Assembly: GCA_016209035.1 (NCBI GenBank) | Contig: JACQWX010000093.1 | Span: 1 to 58,812 of the forward strand | DNA length: 58,812 nucleotides | Direction: 5' to 3' | Origin: Elusimicrobiota bacterium | GTDB lineage: Bacteria > Elusimicrobiota > Elusimicrobia > UBA1565 > UBA9628 | Shown here: in pieces, positions 40,795 through 47,866 of the stretch | Layout of the letters: each line of letters begins with the position of its first letter | Position numbering within the stretch: the stretch's first letter is position 1 | Notes under the pieces: model-generated | Database searches by the model: none | Told to the model about the DNA's origin: nothing | The model's input: the letters and a program-made list of their open reading frames with translations, nothing else | Made by a program: the position numbers and the translations under genes

Positions 40795-42534
40795 CTACTC
40801 GACAGGGGGCGGGGGCAGGATGGGGGGCTTCTCGGGCTTGGCCTGGGAGCGCTGGAGCTCGACTCCAGCCACCAGGAGGCTCGGCGCGACCACCGACACC
40901 GGCATCCCTGACACGAGGTCCGTGACCTCGCTGCGGTCGCCGGCGGCCAGGATGTTCTCCATCAGCACCAGGGGCGTACACACGACGTCGAGGTTGCGCA
41001 CCAGGGTCAAAGCCCCCGTCTTGGCGTCCACCATGTAGACCAGCCTCGCCATCAGGCGCAGGGCGTCCTGCCGGCCGGTGGACTGGGCCTGGGTGAAGCC
41101 GTCGAGCTTCCTCACCAGGAGTCCGTAAGGCTTGTCCCGGCGCTTGAGCTCGCGGCGCAGGAGCCTGAAGAGCTCGTCCTCGGAGACGGTGCGCCGAGCG
41201 GAAAGGATGAGATTGCCCGGCGTGCCGATGGGCATGAAGCCCGGAGGCCGTCGTCCGTGGCCGTTCGAGCGGGGGAACCCCTTGACCGGATAGCGCGAGA
41301 GGAGGAACCCCCTGAGCACGCCGCGCTCGATGAGCGCGACTCTGGCTGCGGGGATGCCCTGGTTGTCGAGAGCGTAAGTGCCGACCAAGGGCCTGCCCCC
41401 GAACTGTTCGAGCGTCGGGTCGTCCACCAGGGTGAGCATCGGGGAAAGGACCCTTGTCCCGAGCTTGTCGCGGAAGACCTGGGTCCCGCTGGGGTTCCTC
41501 TGCTCCTCGCCGGAAAGCCTGGCGCCGACCGAGAGCACCGCGGCGGCCACGATCGAGGGGTCGAGCACCGCGGGGGCATCGAAGGGAGAGGTGGTCACGG
41601 CCACCTTGAGGGCCGCCAGGTCCGCGGCCATCTCAAGGGCCTCCTCCACGACCCGGCCAGGGCTCGGCAGGCCTTCCTCGGACGTCGCCAGGATCCGGCT
41701 GTTCGCTGAGACCTTGAGTCCGTCGGTCGCGATGTCCACGGCCTCGAGCTCGACCTCGGCCACGTCGCGCGGAAAATCCACGGCAAGCCCCTCGGTGTCC
41801 CGGAGCCGCCATCGCTCGCGGGAAAGGGAGGTCGAGGCCTCGGCGTGGAGCAGATGAGGAGCGTCCCGGAAGGCATGGCTTGCCTCCTCGCAGAGACGCT
41901 CGAGCCCGGCCTGCGACCAGCCGGGCTCCTCGTCCGGCTGGGTCAGCCCGGCCTTGCGGCCGGCAGCGCGGTCGAGGCCGGAGGCCGAGCGCTCCGGCCG
42001 CCCTCGGGAGTGGCGTTGGCGGCCGGCAGCGCGGTCGAGGCCGGGGGCCTCTCTGCTGAAGTCGTCGGTGTCGTACTCGGCCTTGCCCCGGCTCACGCGC
42101 AGGGCCTGCTTTCGCAGGTAGTCCGCCGACGCGGCCTTGTAGGCCAGGTCCAGGAGGCGCCAGAGGCCGTGGCGCAGCGCGAAGAGGTCGTCCTCGAACG
42201 GGAGCGAGCGCCCGACCAGGTCGGAGGGCATCCCGACCGGGTGGTTGTCCATCTCGGGGCTGCCGACCCGCACGTCCGGGGTCACGATCCGCTGGCGCCG
42301 CTGGCCCCGGTAGCGCATGCGTCCCATGACGCACGTCGTCTCGGACTGGCTTACGTCGGCGGCGGCCAGGCCCACGTAGTAGGGCGGAGGGTATCCCTCG
42401 GCCCGCAGGGCCGAGGAGCGGGCGAGTTCGTAGGACAGGGCGAGGTCGAGGCCATCCTCCGCTGCCGTTAGCGGAGGATGAAAGGTGGAAAGCATCAAGA
42501 GGAGGACACCGAACAAAGCCGGGAAGCGAATCAT
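40795..42534 (-). CDS. Exported PmbA/TldE-like protein, non-catalytic partner
   Basis: A 579-residue TldD/PmbA-family protein with signal peptide MIRFPALFGVLLLMLSTFHP (cleavage near LTA-AE). It aligns along its length with its neighbour at 42531 (VDDPTLEQFGGRPLVGTYA, SRYPVKGFPRSNGHGR). Where that protein has HEALGH this one reads VLDPSIVAAAVLSVGARL, so the metal site is missing, as in TldE relative to TldD. The two probably form a heterodimer. An internal segment (about residues 175-205) has two copies of GLDRAAGR encoded by a dispersed repeat. The C-terminus is Pro-rich. Start by ATGA overlap. Confidence 0.8.
   Translation of the reverse strand: MIRFPALFGVLLLMLSTFHPPLTAAEDGLDLALSYELARSSALRAEGYPPPYYVGLAAADVSQSETTCVMGRMRYRGQRRQRIVTPDVRVGSPEMDNHPVGMPSDLVGRSLPFEDDLFALRHGLWRLLDLAYKAASADYLRKQALRVSRGKAEYDTDDFSREAPGLDRAAGRQRHSRGRPERSASGLDRAAGRKAGLTQPDEEPGWSQAGLERLCEEASHAFRDAPHLLHAEASTSLSRERWRLRDTEGLAVDFPRDVAEVELEAVDIATDGLKVSANSRILATSEEGLPSPGRVVEEALEMAADLAALKVAVTTSPFDAPAVLDPSIVAAAVLSVGARLSGEEQRNPSGTQVFRDKLGTRVLSPMLTLVDDPTLEQFGGRPLVGTYALDNQGIPAARVALIERGVLRGFLLSRYPVKGFPRSNGHGRRPPGFMPIGTPGNLILSARRTVSEDELFRLLRRELKRRDKPYGLLVRKLDGFTQAQSTGRQDALRLMARLVYMVDAKTGALTLVRNLDVVCTPLVLMENILAAGDRSEVTDLVSGMPVSVVAPSLLVAGVELQRSQAKPEKPPILPPPPVE
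41968..42049. repeat. Dispersed repeat, two copies in the TldE-like gene
   Basis: 41968-41991 is identical over 24 bp to 11836-11859 in hrpB. A second, shorter copy (GCGGTCGAGGCCGG at 42031-42044) follows about 60 bp on. Both are preceded by CGGCCGGCAGC and encode GLDRAAGR on the minus strand. Confidence 0.7.
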
Positions 42535-44258
42535 CTCCCGTCCCTCTTCTCTCCGTCTTCCTTCTTCCATCCCCGTTCCCCGAGGAACGGGGATGGAAGA
42601 AGGGGCAACACGCTCCGGTCCTCGGGGATCCTCTGCAGCTCGGCTTCCGAGATCAGGACGCTCGGCGCGATCTGCCCGACCGGGACATGGCCGGACTCGG
42701 CGCCGCAGACGAACTCGTTGGCGAGCCGGGCATCGTCCCCGGCAGCCACGATGCGGTCCAAGAGCACCAGGGGCGTCCCCGCCATCTTGACCCCGCGCAC
42801 CCGGGTCTTGGCGCCGCTCAAAGCGTCCACGCGGAAGACCCTCCTGGGGTTCACCTCGAAGGTCTGGGCGGACCGCCTGAGGTTGGGGTTCTCGCCGCCG
42901 AACGAGCCCACTAGGAGGAAGCCGTAGGGCTTGCCTTTGGCCCGGCAGATTTCCCGCAGGCGCAGCTCCAGGGCCGCAATCCCCACGGGCCGGTGGGCCA
43001 GCACGATGATGTTCGCCATGCGGCCCGTCGGATGGCGGAACGGGTCGGCCCGCCCGTGGCCGTTGGACTTGGGGAAGCCTTTCACGGGCCAGCGAGACAT
43101 GAGGAAGTTCCGGAGCACCCCGTGGTCCACCAGCACGACGCGCTGCGCCGGGACGCCCTCCTCGTCGAAGAGATAGTGGCCGCTCAACGGCGCGCCCTGG
43201 AACCGCGCCAGGGTCGGATCGTCCACGAAGCTCAAGTGCTCAGGCAGGATCCTCTTGCCCACGAGGTCCTTGAAGACCTGGCTGTGCGCGGGGTCCCTCT
43301 GCCGCTGGCCCTCGAGCTTGTGCCCCAGGGCCTCGTGAAACAAGACCGAGGTGACCTCGGGGTCGAGGATCACGGGAGCCGCCGCGGGCGGCTGGACCGG
43401 GGAAGCGCGCGCCTCGTCGAGCTGCCCGGCCAGGCGGCGCGCCGCGGCGAGCAAGGCCTCCTCCGGGGGGATGTCCGCGCGGTCCCGGAAGGTGAAGCTG
43501 ACCATCTCATCGAGGCGCATCCCGTCCGAGGCCCGCGTCATGGCGCTCACGCGCAGGACGCCCGGGACGTGCATGCCCTCGGCCGCCAGGCGGGTCCCCT
43601 CGCTGGTGAGGAGGTAGCGCCTGCTCCACCGGCGCCTGGCGGTCGCGCGCGACTCGTAGACGAAGGGATGGTCCCGGAACACCGCGCTCACCCTTGATAG
43701 AAGGCCGGCCAGGCCGGCCTTCTCGGCCTCCACATCGGGCGCCGGCATGGGCTGGAAGAAGATGGTTGAGACCTCTACCGAGAAGTCGTCAAGTTCCTCG
43801 ACCACCAACTCCGTCGCCCTCTTGGCCTTCTTCTCCAGGTAGCCGGACAAGGCGCTCTTGTAGGCCTTGTCGGTCAGGCTCCACAGCTGGGCCCGCAGCG
43901 AGTCCGAAGTCTTGCCCGCCTCCATGTGCCAGCCCTGGAAGCCGAGGTCCGTGTTGTCGAGGGTCCTCGTGCCCGCCCTGGCCTCGACGTAGAGGACGCG
44001 GGATTCCTGCACGTCGTCGTCCGTCAGCGCGCCGAAGGAGGCCGACAGCTCCATGGCCCGGATATCGGTGAGCCGGTAGGCCAGGAAATAGGGCGGCTCG
44101 AAGCCGTCCTTGCGCATCTTGAGCGACCGCTCCATCTCGGCGCGCATCGGCGCGAAGACCTCTTCGTCGGCCATGGGCCATGCATACGACAAGGAGTGCG
44201 TCAGGATCAAGCCCAGGATGAGGAAAGCACTCCTTGTCGCCGTCCGTTCGTCGGTCAT
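42531..44258 (-). CDS. Exported TldD-like metalloprotease
   Basis: A 575-residue TldD/PmbA-family protein with the zinc motif HEALGHKLEG (HExxxH) near residue 315 and downstream family segments SNGHGRADPFRHPTGRMAN and GKPYGFLLVGSFGGENPN. Unlike cytoplasmic TldD, which with TldE trims peptides such as microcin B17 precursor, it begins with a likely signal peptide (RSAFLILGLILTHSLSYAWP). The TldE-like gene follows in ATGA overlap. Start at 44258; eight extra codons upstream are possible but precede the signal peptide. The last codons contain a perfect 20-bp stem-loop. Target unknown. Confidence 0.85.
   Translation of the reverse strand: MTDERTATRSAFLILGLILTHSLSYAWPMADEEVFAPMRAEMERSLKMRKDGFEPPYFLAYRLTDIRAMELSASFGALTDDDVQESRVLYVEARAGTRTLDNTDLGFQGWHMEAGKTSDSLRAQLWSLTDKAYKSALSGYLEKKAKRATELVVEELDDFSVEVSTIFFQPMPAPDVEAEKAGLAGLLSRVSAVFRDHPFVYESRATARRRWSRRYLLTSEGTRLAAEGMHVPGVLRVSAMTRASDGMRLDEMVSFTFRDRADIPPEEALLAAARRLAGQLDEARASPVQPPAAAPVILDPEVTSVLFHEALGHKLEGQRQRDPAHSQVFKDLVGKRILPEHLSFVDDPTLARFQGAPLSGHYLFDEEGVPAQRVVLVDHGVLRNFLMSRWPVKGFPKSNGHGRADPFRHPTGRMANIIVLAHRPVGIAALELRLREICRAKGKPYGFLLVGSFGGENPNLRRSAQTFEVNPRRVFRVDALSGAKTRVRGVKMAGTPLVLLDRIVAAGDDARLANEFVCGAESGHVPVGQIAPSVLISEAELQRIPEDRSVLPLLPSPFLGERGWKKEDGEKRDGR
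42560..42603. promoter_or_regulatory. Perfect 20-bp stem-loop at the tldD-like/tldE-like junction
   Basis: Arms at 42560-42579 and 42584-42603 are exact inverse copies with a 4-nt loop. The stem is translated as the last residues of the TldD-like protein and ends about 25 nt before the start of the TldE-like gene. No U-tract follows, so it looks more like an mRNA stability or translation-coupling structure, or an inserted palindrome, than a terminator. Confidence 0.6.
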
Positions 44259-44273
44259 GGTCGACGGCCTCAG

Positions 44274-44333
44274 CCGCGGCAAGAGGCCCTACCGGAGACC
44301 CGAGGCAGGCACCTGACGGGCCTCTTGCCGCGG
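44274..44333. repeat. 16-bp inverted repeat at the ligase-TPR/tldD-like junction
   Basis: CCGCGGCAAGAGGCCC at 44274-44289 and its exact inverse at 44318-44333 flank 28 nt. One arm lies in the 3' end of the ligase-TPR gene (PRQEARQVPASGLR), the other just after its stop and before the tldD-like start. Confidence 0.75.
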
Positions 44334-46910
44334 TTGAATGATCTCGAACCCCGTGAAGGGCCCGTAGTAGGAGGTGGGCGGGGGCTGGAGCGGGACCGAC
44401 AGGGCCTTGAGCTTGCCGGTGGCGTTGGCCCTCTGGTAGAGGATGCCGAGGTTCCTGCGCACGCTCTCGTTGGCGGGGTCGAGCGCCAGGGCCCGCTTGT
44501 AGGCCCTCTCGCCGTCGGCCAGCTTCTCCATCATCAGATAGGCGTTGCCGAGGTTCATGTACGACTCGGCCGTCTCGTGGCGATGCCTCGGCGTCCTCTC
44601 GCCGGGCGCGACGCCGTAGGCCTGATAGGACAAGATGGTGGTCCGGAGCGTCTCGTTGGCCAGCAGCGAGTCGGCGACCTCGCATTTTTCGGCGTTGATC
44701 GCCCCCTCATAGGCCTTGATCGCCTCGGCGAAGTTCTTGCGGATCATGTGGACCTGGGCCATCCGGTAGAAGTTGGGGGCGAACACGGGGTCGATGGCCT
44801 CGTAGAGCTTGAAGCGCGTCAATGCCCGGTCCAGGTACTTCTCGGCCTCCTGGGGCCGGGCGGCGTTCATCATGTGCTCGGCCATCTTCAGGTGCAGGAC
44901 CCCTACCTGGTGGTGGTGCTGGACGTAGTTGGGGGCGAGCCTGCGGACCCCGTCGTACGCCTCCAGGGCCCGCTCGTAGTCGTCGCGCGGGACGTTCTTC
45001 CTGTCTCCCCAGGGCTCGTTGTAGAGCTTCCTCATGTCGAAGCGGTCGTTGAAGACGTTGCCGCGGAAATAGTGCGCCATCACGAAGTTGGGATTGAGGT
45101 CCGTGACCATGCGGTAATGCTCCAAGGCCCTGTCCCACTGGCGCTCCTTGGAGAAGTAGATGGCGATGTTGTGGTGGACGTCGGCCTTGAAGTACCCCCA
45201 GAAGATGTGCATGGGCTTGAGCATGGCCAGGATGACCAGGGGGACCCAGGGGCGCTGCGAAAAATGCGCCAGCCGGACCAGGATGTAGCCCACGCTGAGC
45301 ACGCAGCCGGCGAACACCGACCAGGAGACCCACCACTGGAGCACCTCCCCGCCCATCCGCATCTGGTTGATGGAGCCCTGCAGCCCGGAGAACTCCTTGA
45401 AGAGGATGTAGCCGACGAAGGCCACCCCGCCCCACGCCGCGATGCGGGCCGGCCAGATGAGGAACTCGCTGAGGAAGTGAGCCGGGCCGGGCTCCGCCGA
45501 AGCCCCCTCCGGGCCGCCCTGGGCCGGGACATGCGCAACCCCCGATCCGACATGCAGCTCGAAGAGGGCCTTGCCGCGGGAGAGGTTCACGATCATCCCG
45601 GACAAGAGGCCCAGATAGACCCCGGACGACACGAAGCGCAGGCTCACGTCAAAACAGTTGTGGCCCAGCATCCCCATGAAGGCCACCATGTAGCCGATGA
45701 GGTCGTAAGCCCGCGGGTGGGGCCGGCCGTCCTTCATGGCCAGGCTCGTGGTCAGCTGGCCTAGGGCCCGGAACCCCACCACCAGGGAGCTCAAGACCAG
45801 CCAGATGAAGACGCCGAAGCCGAGGATGCCGTTGTCGAAGAGCTGCTCGATGTACTCGTTCTCGGAATGGTCCGTCTCCGTGTTGTGCTTTCCCTCGATG
45901 TGGAAGATGGGGGGCCGGCGGAAGGCCGGGTAGATGGGCGGGAAGCTCCCCACGCCGGTGCCCAGGAGAGGTTGGGTCATGATCATCTCCCAGGTGGCCT
46001 CCCAGGTGAAGAGCCGGAAATTGATCGAGACCATGCGGGTCCTCAGGTCTTTGGCCACGAAACTCCCGAACCCGATGGTGCCCAGCGCCACCGCGGCCAG
46101 CACGATCTTGCGGTAAGGCCTGACCAGGAGCGGGAAGTAGACGAAGGCGATGACCCCGAAGAGGAAGGAGACCATCGCGAACCCCAGCCACGCGCCCTTG
46201 GTGCCGGTCGCGACCAGGTCGATCAGGAGCAGTCCAATCAGCAGGATGAGGCTCAACTTTCTGGTCTTGAAATACTGCGTCAGGAGGATGGGGAACATGA
46301 TGACCAGGAAGTCCGCGAAGAAGTTGGGGTTGCCGTAGGTGGAGAAGACGCGCTGGCCGAACGCCCCTCGCCAGATGAAGGGGTCGATGCCCTTGTTCAG
46401 GCCGGGCGGGAAGAAGCTGATGTCGACCAGCTGGTAGAACCCGTAGCCCACCGCGACCCAGGCGGCCCAGACGAGGATCCGGGTGAGCCGGTCCACGGCG
46501 GAGGCCTCGAGCTCGTAGATGGCGATCAGGGCCGCGATCATGAAGAAGGAATGGCGCAGGAAGAAATCCACGCTCGCCATGTGATAGGGCGCGTGCAGGA
46601 ACGAGAAGATTCCCACCAAGAGGTAGGCCAGGAACGGGGAAAGGCACACAAGGTCTTCCTTGCTGAACGCCGACTTCCCCGCCTCCATCAGCCGGATGAC
46701 CCAGAAGGTGGCCAAGGCCAGGCCGCCCATCTGCATCAGCGTGATCTTTACCTGGGCGGAATCGTAGGTCCTGAGGTAGAAGGCCGAGGAGATCAGGAGG
46801 TAGAGGAGCGGCAGCCACCAGATGACGACCTTGTGCGCGAAAGGCTCGGCTCCCGGGGGATTGGCGGCCGCGGCCGTCCGTCCCTGCTGTTTGCCTCTAG
46901 GATTGGCCAT
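44289..46910 (-). CDS. O-antigen-ligase-like membrane protein with TPR domain
   Basis: An 873-residue protein. Residues ~25-520 hold about 13 helices of the Wzy/WaaL fold. The large periplasmic loop has STYGNPNFFADFLVIMFP and GTGVGSFPPIYPAFRRP, then HNTETDHSENEYIEQLFD, matching the ligase/polymerase signature. Residues ~600-840 are TPR repeats (NIAIYFSKERQWDRALEHYR, then YMNLGNAYLMMEKLADGERA). It probably joins lipid-linked glycans to lipid A, protein or each other; Elusimicrobia-like bacteria often have such TPR fusions. Start MANPRGKQQG at 46910 has GGGAAAG upstream and a TATACT box 28 nt away; the longer frame to 46958 is rejected. Confidence 0.85.
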   Translation of the reverse strand: MANPRGKQQGRTAAAANPPGAEPFAHKVVIWWLPLLYLLISSAFYLRTYDSAQVKITLMQMGGLALATFWVIRLMEAGKSAFSKEDLVCLSPFLAYLLVGIFSFLHAPYHMASVDFFLRHSFFMIAALIAIYELEASAVDRLTRILVWAAWVAVGYGFYQLVDISFFPPGLNKGIDPFIWRGAFGQRVFSTYGNPNFFADFLVIMFPILLTQYFKTRKLSLILLIGLLLIDLVATGTKGAWLGFAMVSFLFGVIAFVYFPLLVRPYRKIVLAAVALGTIGFGSFVAKDLRTRMVSINFRLFTWEATWEMIMTQPLLGTGVGSFPPIYPAFRRPPIFHIEGKHNTETDHSENEYIEQLFDNGILGFGVFIWLVLSSLVVGFRALGQLTTSLAMKDGRPHPRAYDLIGYMVAFMGMLGHNCFDVSLRFVSSGVYLGLLSGMIVNLSRGKALFELHVGSGVAHVPAQGGPEGASAEPGPAHFLSEFLIWPARIAAWGGVAFVGYILFKEFSGLQGSINQMRMGGEVLQWWVSWSVFAGCVLSVGYILVRLAHFSQRPWVPLVILAMLKPMHIFWGYFKADVHHNIAIYFSKERQWDRALEHYRMVTDLNPNFVMAHYFRGNVFNDRFDMRKLYNEPWGDRKNVPRDDYERALEAYDGVRRLAPNYVQHHHQVGVLHLKMAEHMMNAARPQEAEKYLDRALTRFKLYEAIDPVFAPNFYRMAQVHMIRKNFAEAIKAYEGAINAEKCEVADSLLANETLRTTILSYQAYGVAPGERTPRHRHETAESYMNLGNAYLMMEKLADGERAYKRALALDPANESVRRNLGILYQRANATGKLKALSVPLQPPPTSYYGPFTGFEIIQPRQEARQVPASGLR

Positions 46911-46938
46911 CTTTCCCAGTCGAATCTTTAGGGAAACG

Positions 46939-46944
46939 AGTATA
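46939..46944 (-). promoter_or_regulatory. -10 box of the ligase-TPR/TldD/TldE operon
   Basis: TATACT on the minus strand, 28 nt upstream of the start at 46910, leaving room for the GGGAAAG ribosome binding site. Confidence 0.45.
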
Positions 46945-46990
46945 TCAAATGAGGACACCGGCGCGGCCGGCCCGGTTCCCGGACAAACGA

Positions 46991-47018
46991 AGCCCCCCCC
47001 GCCGGTACGGGGGGGGCT
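46991..47018 (-). terminator. GC-rich hairpin terminator after the RDD-pilin gene
   Basis: AGCCCCCCCC and GGGGGGGGCT form a 10-bp stem with an 8-nt loop, 21 bp after the stop of the RDD-pilin gene. On the minus strand it is followed by TTCGTTTGTCC, a weak U-rich tail. Confidence 0.6.
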
Positions 47019-47038
47019 GACGCTGATCGCCCCTCAAA

Positions 47039-47854
47039 TCACGGTCCCGAGATCGTCAGCAGCGTGCGCCGGCTGTCGTTGCTCCTCGCGTAGACGGTGA
47101 AGCCCTTGGCCGTAGTCTTGATCTCGAAGCCGGCCTCCAGGTCGAAGAGCGCGGCCATGTCCTTCAGGAAGCGTTCCGGGTCGCCGGAGACGGTCGCCAA
47201 AGAGATCAAGCTGTCCGAGTAGCGGCCCCTCTTGTCGAAGTATGCCTTCTCGAGCTGCGCGATCTCGGAGAGCCCCACTTGAGCATAGGCGACGCTCATT
47301 TTCTGATAGTAGCGCGGGGCCCAGACATGGAGCCACATCCAGTGCAGCCCGAAGAAGGCCAGGCAGCCCGCCGCGGCGACCCGCGCCAAGACCCTCCCCC
47401 GGTCCGACCTCGGAGCGTCCGCGACCACGAGGCTCCCGACCACGAGGTCGTGCCAGCATTGGCGCGTGGAATTCACCAGAGACCACAGGAATCCCAGGCT
47501 CAGCACCGAGCTCAGCAGGTAGGTGACCGACCTGATGACGGCCTTGCCCAGTGACAACGGCTCGTTATCCGTGTCGACGACCCTCAGGCCCAGCAGCTTC
47601 TTGCCCAGCGAGACCCTCCCCTCGCAGGAACAATAGGCTTGATAGACGATGAACAGGGCCGCCCAGGCCGCGAACCATAGGGTGCCCCTATCGCTCGCGC
47701 CGGGCGTGGAGCCGGCGAAGGCCAGCATGTGGCTCAGGTAGTAGCCCGCGTAGAACATCCCGACATCCACGCTGAAGGCCACGACCCGGTCGCTGAACCC
47801 GGCCAGCTCGCGCTCTTGGACCGTCGCCGCTCCTTCCTCCGCCGTTGAACCCAT
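47039..47854 (-). CDS. RDD-domain membrane protein with pilin-like C-terminal domain
   Basis: A 271-residue protein. Residues ~15-150 match RDD membrane domains: ELAGFSDRVVAFSVDVGM with the early Arg-Asp, GKKLLGLRVVDTDNEPLSLG, then RQCWHDLVVGSLVV. After another helix (~160-180), AQVGLSEIAQLEKAYFDKRG followed by RYSDSLISL resembles the start of type IV pilin/pseudopilin globular domains, where a helix leads into Y-F-x-x-x-G-R-Y. The pilin domain thus seems anchored by an RDD unit instead of a pilin N-helix. It follows the 805-aa secreted protein gene by 12 bp and is probably cotranscribed. Function unknown. Confidence 0.7.
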   Translation of the reverse strand: MGSTAEEGAATVQERELAGFSDRVVAFSVDVGMFYAGYYLSHMLAFAGSTPGASDRGTLWFAAWAALFIVYQAYCSCEGRVSLGKKLLGLRVVDTDNEPLSLGKAVIRSVTYLLSSVLSLGFLWSLVNSTRQCWHDLVVGSLVVADAPRSDRGRVLARVAAAGCLAFFGLHWMWLHVWAPRYYQKMSVAYAQVGLSEIAQLEKAYFDKRGRYSDSLISLATVSGDPERFLKDMAALFDLEAGFEIKTTAKGFTVYARSNDSRRTLLTISGP

Positions 47855-47866
47855 GAGGCCCCCGCG

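Noticed and set aside
42560..42603. The 20-bp stem-loop as an intrinsic terminator.
   Set aside because: There is no U-tract, and it lies inside coding sequence with the next gene overlapping.
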